From positions 124,001 to 188,000 of the forward strand of contig WSUB01000002.1 in assembly GCA_019633425.1 (NCBI GenBank): 64,000 nt of DNA, given 5' to 3'. The notes beneath the pieces were generated by a model. The model was not told where the DNA came from. It was given only the letters and a program-made list of their open reading frames with translations, and searched no databases. Positions within the stretch are counted from its first letter, which is position 1. Each line of letters begins with the position of its first letter. This document shows positions 11,847-20,759 of the stretch, piece by piece. This DNA comes from Tulasnella sp. 424 (Eukaryota; Basidiomycota; Agaricomycetes; Cantharellales; Tulasnellaceae). Both the position numbers and the translations under genes were made by a program.

Positions 11847-12303
11847 CCTACCCTACCTTGCACTCCACCCACATTTTTTTTACCATCTAGCTTCGTTTCA
11901 TTGTATAACTGCTGCATGTACACTACCACCGCATTGCTGTCGTCCTTGTTTTGGTTTCGTTGCATTTTGTCAACCTTGATGTCTTAACTCCCTCGAGTCA
12001 GTCATTGAAGAGCTCTGTGAGAAACTCACCCAGACTTTCTAACGGTGTTTCTAACTCGATAGTTGAAACACTGGTGTTAGAAACACCAATAGTATAGACT
12101 ATGTAAGTCGATACGAAGTACATAGCTATTCAGCCTGTTCTACATTCCCTAAGACGAGATAGGCGCTTTGGGTACTGAAGAAGGGTATTGAGCTGCCTGT
12201 TGTGTGGCGCCGAGGGCAGCATTGCGTGCAGAAAGCGGTGGCAGTGGGATGTATTCAATTCGAGGCTAAAATAGGCAACGCCCTTGTTTTCGTGTTTTGC
12301 TGA
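11072..12303 (+). repeat. Inverted repeat arm 1 (SOG2 3' end plus downstream DNA)
   Basis: This segment recurs in inverted orientation at about 19530-20759. The match begins in the last part of the SOG2 coding region (CTCGCCCAGTGCCCCCC), passes through its last intron, stop codon and 3' flank, and ends near CAGCTCAGCAAAACACG on the other strand. The arms differ by substitutions and small indels. Endpoints were set by eye and may be off by a few bases. Confidence 0.88.
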
Positions 12304-12670
12304 GCTGTTAACGACGATAAGCATTGAGCGTCTGATGTTGATTACCCTTGATGATGCAACTCTCCAGAGCAAACGTGCGCGAGATTTGATGCGCCAGGGA
12401 CCGCTTTCGGCCGAGGTTAGCGCTAACGTTACTAACCAGTGCACCCCTTAGAGCCCGGAATCTTTCCAACGCCGTTAACGGTTAATGACAGTGAGTAATG
12501 CTGTGTTTCAGGGTGTTTGAAACATTCGGTTTCTCACAGAGCCCCAAGTCATTCCATTCGCGCTTCGGCCGAAGCTCCCTGCTAGAGTTCAAAGCCAAGT
12601 CGCGTCTTAACACCCTTTCTTGCAGTAAAATCGAGATTCTCTCTCTCCCCCTATTCTCTACCACTCCACT
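11847..12670. other. Intergenic between SOG2 and HIS3
   Basis: The first 450 bp is the downstream part of inverted repeat arm 1, including a 12-bp hairpin at 12044-12087. The remainder (12304-12670) is the HIS3 promoter, with a CT-rich leader just before the ATG. No gene is seen. Confidence 0.55.
12044..12087. repeat. 12-bp perfect inverted repeat (hairpin)
   Basis: GGTGTTTCTAAC at 12044-12055 and its exact complement GTTAGAAACACC at 12076-12087 flank a 20-nt loop. It lies about 200 bp downstream of the SOG2 stop codon. A diverged version occurs in the inverted copy near 19.75-19.83 kb. It could be a transcript-end hairpin or a relic of a small element. Confidence 0.7.
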
Positions 12671-13522
12671 ATGTCGAGCTCGCAACTCCCTCTGAGAAGC
12701 GCCTCCGTAACGCGAAAGACGAATGAAACAGATATCCAAGTCACCCTGACGCTGGATTCGGACCCAACGAGTTCCTCCCAAAATATCCAGGTCTCTACTG
12801 GAATTGGGTTTTTGGACCACGTAAATCCCTATTTTCTCCATTCGGCGTAGAGCTCAGTGAAACTCAATTCCTTTTCTTAGATGTACCATGCCCTTGCTAA
12901 GCATGGAGGGATGTCGTTGCAGATGACGTGCAAGGGCGACCTTTGGATCGACGACCATCACACAGCAGATATGTTCCCCAGCATGCAAATTATTTCAGCT
13001 TTAAGGCTGACGTTCCTTTTCTAATTACAGGACAGTGCCATCGCTCTTGGGACCGCATTTAAGCAGGCTATGGGCGAAATTCGAGGAATCCGACGATACG
13101 GGACAGGCTTTGCTCCGCTGGACGAGGTGCGGAAGCGTGCTTTTCTTCTGTGGACAGAATGCCGAAGCTCATACACTTCTTAGGCACTATCCCGCGCAGT
13201 CGTCGATATATCTTCCAGGCCGTTCTGCGTCACAGATTTGGGATTGAAGAGAGAGAAGATTGGAGATCTGTCCACAGAAATGATTCCCCACGTTCTCCAC
13301 TCCTTTGCGATAGCTGCGGAGATCACCTTGCATGTTGACGTGTTGAGAGGTGAAAACGACCATCATCGGTGAGTGGCAGGTAGACGTCATACAGGAAACC
13401 GCTACTGAGCCTCAACAACTTGTAGCGCGGAGTCCGCATTCAAAGCTTTAGCGTTGGCTATCCGTCAAGCTATCGAACGTACAGGAGGAACGGAAGTACC
13501 TAGCACGAAAGGGGTTCTGTAG
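12671..13522 (+). CDS. HIS3: Imidazoleglycerol-phosphate dehydratase
   Basis: Histidine biosynthesis: dehydrates imidazole glycerol phosphate to imidazole acetol phosphate (EC 4.2.1.19), a manganese enzyme. Five exons: 12671-12820, 12881-12968, 13029-13126, 13184-13368, 13426-13522; 205 aa, slightly shorter than yeast (220 aa). Conserved blocks are [57 protein letters not shown] and, at the end, STKGVL. The two HHxxE metal motifs are HHTAE (E80) and HHRAE. The second intron (12969-13028) begins AT and ends AC; this choice alone gives E80 (see separate entry). The other introns are GT-AG. It converges on the PP5 gene, with 197 bp between stop codons. Confidence 0.95.
12969..13028 (+). other. 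HIS3: AT-AC intron in HIS3
   Basis: The 60-bp intron starts ATATGT and ends CTAATTAC. No GT donor near this junction restores the frame. Splicing at AT...AC joins G to AG to make GAG, giving DDHHTAED, the family metal motif. The ends resemble an ordinary GTATGT...TAG intron with first G to A and last G to C, plus a CTAAT branch-like site 4-8 nt from the end. That fits a spliceosomal (U2-type) AT-AC intron better than a U12 intron, whose ATATCC donor is absent. Confidence 0.8.
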
Positions 13523-13719
13523 ACCTGAGGCTCATTATTTTAACTTTGCCCGGATATTACATAGATCAGCGGTCACTACGCTGTTGAAATCTTTCGCTTG
13601 GCCCACTGCAGTCATGAGTGCAACTAATGTATGCCATACGTTCCACGCACAGTAGTACATGCAAAAATATTCCATTCATCCAAATTCACCAGATGCTAAA
13701 TCGTGCTCAAACCTCTCTT

Positions 13720-16117
13720 TCACATGAGCCCCATTCCTGAGGCATAAGCCATTGGCTTCATTGGAGGGTGCGGTACTGCATCGAAAGTCTTGTACAACGT
13801 ATCGCCCTTCGCGTCGATTCGGACCTGAATGGGAGTAAAATCCAGCAACCAATTGTAGAACTGGAGACAAATATGGCTTACGTATGCACCCTTATTCCCA
13901 ACGCTGTCGCAATAGTTGGGGGCACTGAGAAAGTCGTCAGTCTGGCGCCTGCATATGTCAGGTTAAGATCTAAAAATCACCTAAACACCGTTATGCACAA
14001 GCCGTCATGCTTAAGGGATGGAGTCCCGATGTCATTAAGGAAACACTGCTAGATATGGAGCCACTCTTACCTCAATCGCATAACCCCCTTGCCGGACCTC
14101 GTGACTGCGGTACATAGCCGTCACCCCGTTGAGTTCGCACCATCGCCGAGTAACATCGGGGCCTGTACGAGCCATGTTAGTCGCGAAATTCCCTGGCCGA
14201 TGAAGCTGTTTCATACCAAACCCGATACCAACGCCTCGTTTGCTTGGTCCACGGCCTGGTGCTTCCTGCGGGTCCGTCCACAAAAGCTGTATTCCGGAGA
14301 GGCAGCTGAATACTGGAAATGAAAACTTTTAACGGTTCACGTACCTCACACATTAATCCTTCGTTTCCGGGCTGCTTTCCGTGGCGGGGTATCTTCTTGA
14401 TTTCGTCTAGCGTCACTCCATCTCGCGAGAACAGGCCACCATGAGTGACAAAATATCGCTTCCGGCCTTCGGGTGAAAGAATTGGTTGCTTTTCGCCCTT
14501 TTTGAGCGGACTGGGAGGTAATGTAGGACACAAGAGCGTCGCGAGTGGTACTAGAAGGGAAGTACGTCGCACTTAGCCAACGGCGGCTGTGAGTTCCTTG
14601 TTACTTACGAGACGTGAAAACATCGGCAAAGAGCTCAAGTTCAGAAAATACCATCGCTTAGTTGCTGGGTACATCATAAATCCAATGCCACCTTGCTTAC
14701 CTTGTAGGTCATCTCTCCATGTTTGTGTTTCACTTCGCCCTCGAAGCCATAGACCTTGTTCATGTCCTTTGTCTCGTGGTTTCCGCGATTCAAGAGAACT
14801 CGATGCGGGTAGAGCCACTTGTAGGCGAAGAGCGTCATGACGACCTCCACCGACCAGCTCCCGCGATCGACGAAGTCGCCGTTAAACAGGATACAGTGGG
14901 TTTCCGAAGGCGGCCCAGTGAGCTCGAGGAGACTGAGAAGATCATAGAACTGGCCTGAATACGATAAAAGCGTACTATTAACTGCCAGAAGCGGTTCATC
15001 CTCGCGGCGTCACGTACCATGGGTATCACCGATGATGTCGCAGGTAACTCCATCGTCAAGAGCGAGCTCCACCATGCTCGCCTCATTAAAGATTATAGAG
15101 TGGACTCCAAGAATAATCTCCCACACTATTCGACGGGGAAGTGACTTGCCGTTCCGGTAGTATTCGATCATTTCGTCCACGAACTTTTGGGTGATCTTGT
15201 ACTTTGGCTGATTTGAAGATGGGTCGGACGAAGGTATTATCTCCAACATTGGGCCGGTATAGTTTCTATCGATTTCGCAGCCGCCATCTTTGATAACTTC
15301 TTGACAACGGGAGACGGGGGACTCTTCCTCTCCAACTTCAATTGCCTGTTTATCAGATTAGATAAGGATCCCCACACCAGAGGTGTCTAACGCTGCTCGA
15401 GGACGATACAAACGCACTCACAGCTTCGAATTGCATACGCTTGATCAGTTTCTGAGTTGCTTCCAACTGAGCCTTCCCTAATTTGTTGGAGGGGTCTAGT
15501 TTGACGACTATTCTAAGGTCGGCTAAAGCGAGATGAGGCTTGATGATAGACAATTGGCATAATGCACGTCGGTAATACGCCTTGACATATTTGGGGTCGA
15601 GTTCGATCGCTCTAGTGGCGTCCGCAATAGCATAGCCGTTTTCCTATTTCGAAGGAGACCAATTCGGCGCCTGTGTGGTGTAGATTTAGGGGGGCACACG
15701 ACCGCATACCTCCATCTTCATTCGCGTATAAGCCCCTACAATTGACATTAGAATGTATCAAAAATCTGATGCATATGGGGATCAGAATGTAAGCGCGCAC
15801 TGTTGCAAAACAAAGTGGAGTCGAGTGGGTTCTTCTCAATGGCTTGGCCGTACAGCTTCGCAGCCTCAGCAAAGGCGTTAGCTAGCGTGTACGACGAGAG
15901 GATGGCTATTCAATAAAGCATAAATAAAAGAAAAGGTCTCGAACATACCGCCAAACGCGGTATTGGCCAGCTTCTTCAGCTCGGCAGCGGTGGCCCTGTC
16001 TTCATCGGTGATATCCTTCAGGGACAGGGTACCCAAAGACGGGGAAGTGGGATCTATCAAGGTTGGTGATGATGCTGGAGACGACGGTCCCGAGGAGGAG
16101 GAAGAGGCGCTAGACAT
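13720..16117 (-). CDS. PPT1: Serine/threonine protein phosphatase 5 (TPR-PP5)
   Basis: Hsp90-associated PPP-family phosphatase. Thirteen exons (descending): 16117-15949, 15881-15801, 15735-15710, 15643-15422, 15345-15018, 14954-14701, 14633-14609, 14550-14345, 14286-14217, 14162-14071, 14009-13981, 13924-13882, 13824-13720; 549 aa. A Ser-rich N-terminus precedes three TPRs (about residues 45-165: [45 protein letters not shown]). The catalytic domain carries the metal motifs GDTHG (272-276), GDFVDRG and GNHET, then [19 protein letters not shown] and [15 protein letters not shown], and ends in the PP5-type [13 protein letters not shown] tail. All motif residues are present, so it should be active. 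The duplicated block of copy A begins right at its start codon. Confidence 0.95.
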
Positions 16118-16312
16118 GGTGGAGGCTTGGAATATGCGGTCCGTAATAGAATGCACGTGATGACTCGGGCGATGAGGGATTTTCCAGCAGGATCCAAACC
16201 AGCCCCTGAGGCAAGTAAAACGAGCCGTCCCACCCAAACCCGTGTATTCATGTGTAATACGTCTATAGAATGTGGTTGCATAGATATGGTATCGTGTGGA
16301 CATCACGCCCTG

Positions 16313-18912
16313 AAGAAATCTCTCAGGACAGTAGCGAAGATCTTCATACCCTCCTTCATGTCAGATTCCTGGAAGCAAAGCAGGTCAGTCAATGAACTTC
16401 AGAGAACCGATCGATGAAAACTCACGGAAGCGCTGGAGAATGAAACGCGGAAGTGGGCGTATTGTGCCCCGTCGTGGTCAGCGGGATCGCCTGTTGGGTC
16501 GTCAATGTTTGCTCGGGGCCTCATCAGGCCATTCACAATAGCATCTCCAGGGAAATCTGTCTCGTCAAGGGGCACTTCATCTTCAAGTTTCGTTGTGAAG
16601 AGCCACCCAGGGACAATGATCAAGTTTTTCTCGACAAGAGCAACAAAGAGCTTTCCTTCGAGTGTGGTAGGCTCCTCTGGTGATAATTTCGCGCGATACG
16701 ATGGGTGGTTTAGTAGATGAATTCGGACCTAAATTAAGCATCAGTAAATTGCATAAGACTTAATTTGCGCAGGTGCAGTCTTACCCAGACAAACATTCCA
16801 GAGGTTGGTGGGATGAAGCTGAACCATGTGTCTTTCTCCTTTTCGTCTGCATATCCAAACTTGTTCCACGTGGATCTANNNNNNNNNNNNNNNNNNNNNN
16901 NNNNNNNNNNNNNNNNNNNNNNNNNNNNNNNNNNNNNNNNNNNNNNNNNNNNNNNNNNNNNNNNNNNNNNNATTCCAGAGGTTGGTGGGATGAAGCTGAA
17001 CCATGTGTCTTTCTCCTTTTCGTCTGCATATCCAAACTTGTTCCACGTGGATCTTTTCTCCCTCGCACATAGCACTCTGGCACCACCAAAGAAATCTGGG
17101 GCTGATGACGCTTCGGCCAGGTCGAATTCGGAGGCAATGGCATCAATGAGGAGGTCGCGTCTATCCGTATACTGCTTCTGCAACCCTGCAAACTCGACAG
17201 TCAGAAACGAAGACTTGAGACTATGCTGGGCAAACTCACCTTGAAGCCATCGAACATACTTATCAAAGCCCCAATGATTGACTAGAAGCTCTGCGATCAT
17301 AGACTAATCACTAGTCAGCGGTTCGCCTTGCTGCGAGCGTCGCCTACGCGCTGGCTTACCTGTCCGAACCCGCAAGGAGCCTGAGTTGATGTCTCTCCGA
17401 CCCGCAAAACGGCATCTGCGAAGAGCGGGTTCGCGCTAACCCACCCCATTCGAGAACCTGGAGCAATAGTCTGCGAGGACGCCCAAGTTTAGCGCCTGAA
17501 GCATGTACACGCTGGGTGCCATCTGACCTTTGAGAATGAATCTAAACGAATGACACGGCCTTGCCAGTCAAACCTATCGGGTAGGACGTTCAGATTATTT
17601 GTGTAAATTACGAATATACGTTCCCCTTACTTCAAGAAACTGGGCGATAGCGTGGATAGCCAGGTCTCTGGTTCTTCCGGATTGGCCCGGCGCTGGCGGT
17701 ACGATTGAGGCTTATATGGTCCTTCTTGGAGGAAGTAGTATGGATCGTCTTCCACAATTATTATGTCTATTCAAATTCCTGCATGAGTGACGTCACAGCA
17801 TTGAGCGTCCAGAGTATTACTTACCGTATTTAACCGCAAGATCGTAGATTTCCTTCTTCCTCTGTGTATCCATAGTCGCGCCAGAAGGGTTCTGGCCGAT
17901 CGGTACAAGGTACATGATATGAGGCCTGTGTGCCGCATAGTTAGCCTACCGTTCCCTTCGCAACTAAGAAAATGTCAACCCACCTTCGCATTCCTCGAGC
18001 GCCTTCATCCCAAGTCTTCAGAACGGTTTCGAGTGCATCCGAGCGCATGCCCTCCAAATCCATGGCAACAGGAACAGGAGCAACGCCATGAGGGCGAGAG
18101 GCGAACAAGGCCGTAGGGTATGACCATTCTTCGACCAGGAGGCCGTCTCCCTCTGTTGGAAAGGGGAAGAATCATCCGGTTAGCACGGTCGCGGCAATGG
18201 CTGGGCCGTGAGCTGGTCTCACTGTTACAAAACGCCTCTACGATTCTGCTCCAAGCGTCGGTGTTGCCAGTGGTTATCGTGGTAGAGGTGGTTGGCAGAT
18301 ACGGCTTGAAGACCTTGTGAGTGAACTCGCTGACGAACTTCTGCAATGGTATGATCCCCTGAGAAGTGCCTAACACAGCCATGGGCGTTTAGGATGTGAA
18401 ACCTCTCGATGGTCAAAAACCGCATTACGTACCATATTGAAGAGCGATGGCTAGCTGGTTGTCAGTCAACTGTGGCCGGTACTTGGGGACGGTGATATCC
18501 TCCGTTCTTTTCTTGGAGGAGCCGCCCAATCCAATCAAGCTCCAGAACCAGTCGAGGGGCCCATCCGCATGAGAGGAGCTGGTCGGATTCGACTCGGTGT
18601 ATTTGGTGTCGTACGAATCATGGGCAAGAACTTTGGCCGAGAGAGTATCAAACGGGAAGTATTCGGGGTGGGGCATTCCACCCGCGAGCGAAAGGACGCC
18701 TGTACACCGGAAAGCGTGCATGAGTACATCATAAGGTGTATTAGGAGAAAGGTGGTACCAGGCTTCATCATATACTTTGCCAACTGCTTCAACGGACTGG
18801 GTTTGCGGTTCTTCGCCAGGTCCGAGAGGTGATGCGACAGGTCAGGCACCACCCGCTCTTCCCCATCAACCCAAATGTTTTGCTGTTCCTTCATTGCCGC
18901 CGGTTGAGCCAT
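16313..18912 (-). CDS. Aromatic aminotransferase (Aro8-like), copy A
   Basis: PLP-dependent class I/II aminotransferase of the fungal Aro8/kynurenine-aminoadipate type, likely interconverting aromatic amino acids and 2-oxo acids. Twelve exons (descending): 18912-18759, 18699-18433, 18369-18223, 18152-17984, 17925-17825, 17766-17631, 17573-17528, 17470-17360, 17303-17240, 17185-16785, 16728-16426, 16378-16313. Motifs: LSLAGGMPHPEYFPF, TTGNTDAW, NPSGATM, EDDPYYFLQ and DSFSKTIAPGSRMGW with the PLP lysine (Lys340). Exon 10 holds a run of 93 Ns flanked by a repeated 83-bp sequence; removing 16795-16971 leaves 224 nt, exactly as in copy B, and an intact 595-aa frame. The first 51 residues differ from copy B at four positions. 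The start is the ATG at MAQPAAMKEQQ; a probable 5' UTR intron lies upstream. Confidence 0.9.
16795..17054. other. Assembly gap with duplicated contig ends
   Basis: Ns fill 16879-16971 (93 bases). The 83 bases before the gap (16795-16877) are identical to the 83 bases after it (16972-17054). This is what two unmerged, overlapping contig ends look like. The lone base at 16878 disagrees with the other copy and is probably a read-end error. Confidence 0.93.
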
Positions 18913-19367
18913 TCTTGCAAGTCTATTAATCAATTAGAGGCGTCACTGGGAGGGGACTTGGTGGAGAGAATTCAGGTACATACGCGTTGTTGCAATTTGT
19001 CTCGGCCAGACAGTCTGCTTTCAAAGATTGGGGCGCTGAGTAAGGCCCTGCACTCGCTCACCAAATCCCGATGCCGTGAAGCTCTGGACGCGGCCTATTG
19101 CCGACTTGCTGCACTGGCTATCGACCAAGAGAGAGAGAGAGCAACGGAGGCGGTCGTGTAAGATGAATTTGGATGAGGCAAACAATGCCGCTATAATATT
19201 TCCCGCTGGGCGGAGGCTTAAACGCCGCACCCCGAAGATCGCTCTCGCCTTTCGCCATTCGAAGCCTCGGTGACACCAGTACGCGGAGGCGCTAGACCAG
19301 ATAGCAATCTTTATTCAACAGACAACCAGATCACATATACACACACTACGATATTCAAACAAGAGTT
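18913..19367 (-). promoter_or_regulatory. Upstream region of aminotransferase copy A
   Basis: This matches the region upstream of copy B. It contains a probable 5' UTR intron (donor GTATGTAC on the minus strand at about 18988; acceptor just before the start codon) and a GAGAGA microsatellite near 19130. The short upstream frame that is open in copy B (start 23572) has lost its ATG (now ATA) and gained a TAG here. The distal part is the old MVD1 3' untranslated region. Confidence 0.55.
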
Positions 19368-19529
19368 TTAGGCAAACCCGTTCAACAACGCCTCGTCCAG
19401 AACGCGAGGACCATCTCCAACGCGAGTATGAATCAAGCCCTTCACCGCTCCAACCTCAAACTTCTTTGCCACTGCACCATTTAATCCTTTAGGAAGAGGA
19501 AGCTTGCCAGGTTCTTCTTGACCGGCGGC
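19368..19529 (-). pseudogene. Truncated 3' end of MVD1
   Basis: On the minus strand this encodes a degenerate version of the MVD1 C-terminus (EEPGKLPLPKG, GAVKGLIHTRVGDGPRVLDEA, then a stop after NGFA). Compared with the complete gene, a few codons are deleted near the end and the stop falls earlier. The 5' four-fifths of the gene is missing: at about 19529 the sequence switches to the inverted SOG2 fragment. It is a leftover of the segmental duplication, not a functional gene. Confidence 0.88.
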
Positions 19530-20759
19530 AATGGCTCAGCAAAACACGAAAACAAGAGCGTTGTCTATTTGGCCTCGAATTGAATACATCCCACTAGGTT
19601 ACCGCTTCCTGCACGTAATGCCCTCGGCGCCATACAGCAGGCGGCTCAATACCTTTCTTCACTACCTAAAGCGCCTATATAATCTTAGGGGAATATAGAA
19701 CCTGAATAGCTATCTACTTTATATCGACTTACATAGTCTATCTCTATACTCTGCCTGTCGGTGTTAACTTTCCAACATCCGTTTCCAACACCAATGTTTC
19801 AGTTAGAAACACCGTTAGAAATTCTGGGTGAGTTTCTCATAGAGCCCCATTAATGACTGACTCGAGGGAGTTAAGACATCAAGGTTGATAAAATGCAACG
19901 AAACCAAAACAAGGACGACAGCAATGCGGTGGTAGTGTACCTGTGGCAGTTATACAGTGAAACGAAGCTAGATGGGAAAAGATTGTAGGTGGATTGCAAG
20001 GTTGGGCGGGTCACACTCTGCGGTACGGTCGCTCTTCTTCCTCGTCGAATCGCTACGACCCGAGCGATGAGGAAGGTGAGATTTGCGGAACCCTGAGCGT
20101 TTGATGAGGCATGGCGCTCCAAGGAGTATGCTGAGGGTTCCCTCTTTTGGAGTTAGTTCTCGGGTCGACTGCGACCCAGCGCAGAAGGTCCAAGGTGGTT
20201 GCGATGGGGTAGGCTTGAGGACGGAGCGAAGGGGGGAGAGAAGGGTCGGACAGCTGGAGCGAAAGAGGACAAGGATAGTAGCATGATATAGTCCTTGGTT
20301 GAGTTGATGAGTTTTGCGATGTGTTGTTTTAGACTGGGCGAACGTCGTGCGATGTCTTTCTTCAGCAATACCGCTAGATTTGTAATGACCTAGGACGAAG
20401 ACATAATTAGCAAAATATACCGCCCATGTCAGAGCATGAAATGGACCGACCTTGGCGAATGACTGAGCATGGTCATAAAGGGTCTTTCGTTCCGACCCTA
20501 GGTAACCGGCCAGGACTCCTTCTACATATATCTTGTTTCAGAATCATGGCCACTTCTCTGGCTTTGTCAACGTCTTCCTTCAGCTCTGAATAGTCATCAT
20601 TTCCGTCAGGGAAGAACTCCTGCTCAACAAGAGTGCAAGCTTTCAATGCGATATCGCATGTTTAATCCATCGTGACCAACATATCTCTATCGACGAGTTG
20701 AGCCGATTCGAGCAGATCTGAGGTCCGCGATCGAGCGAGTGTGCGGGGCACTGGGCGAG
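19530..20759 (-). repeat. Inverted repeat arm 2 (copy of the SOG2 3' region)
   Basis: Reverse-complement copy of 11072-12303. It begins next to the truncated MVD1 (at GCTCAGCAAAACACG) and ends at CTGGGCGAG, where the sequence switches to the second aminotransferase block with a 1-2 bp overlap (AG). It therefore fills the whole space between the two direct-repeat copies. The arms show many substitutions and small indels, so the event is not recent. Confidence 0.88.
20015..20759 (-). pseudogene. SOG2 3' fragment (inverted, broken)
   Basis: It encodes the last ~180 residues of SOG2 in degenerate form. KKDIARRSPSLKQHIAKLIN is clear, followed by the FAPAVRPFSPPFAPSSSLP stretch, then a stop after SRPEN where the real gene continues. 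The preceding exon and the intron between them are also recognisable toward 20759. There is no 5' part and no start codon, so it is not expected to make a SOG2 protein. Confidence 0.85.

Larger units (their letters stand above)
16112..19529 (-). repeat. Direct repeat, copy A (aminotransferase plus MVD1 tail)
   Basis: This ~3.4 kb segment is repeated in the same orientation at about 20758-24003. It runs from the start-codon area of the PP5 gene, through a complete aminotransferase gene and its upstream region, into the last ~160 coding bases of MVD1. There it breaks off into the inverted SOG2 fragment. The copies are diverged but colinear, with matching intron positions. Ends were placed by eye. 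Confidence 0.9.

Noticed and set aside
12969..13030. Premature truncation or pseudogenisation of HIS3 at a lost GT donor
   Set aside because: Every other part of the gene is intact, and the AT-AC reading restores the exact conserved motif, so a functional noncanonical intron is the simpler explanation.
18913..19200. RIP-like mutation of aminotransferase copy A
   Set aside because: ATG to ATA and TGG to TAG in the leader are C:G to T:A changes, but other differences between copies go both ways, and the coding region remains open, so repeat-induced mutation is not supported.
19530..20759. A transposon between the two aminotransferase copies
   Set aside because: The whole interval is explained by the inverted SOG2 copy; no transposase frame, terminal repeats or target-site duplication was seen.
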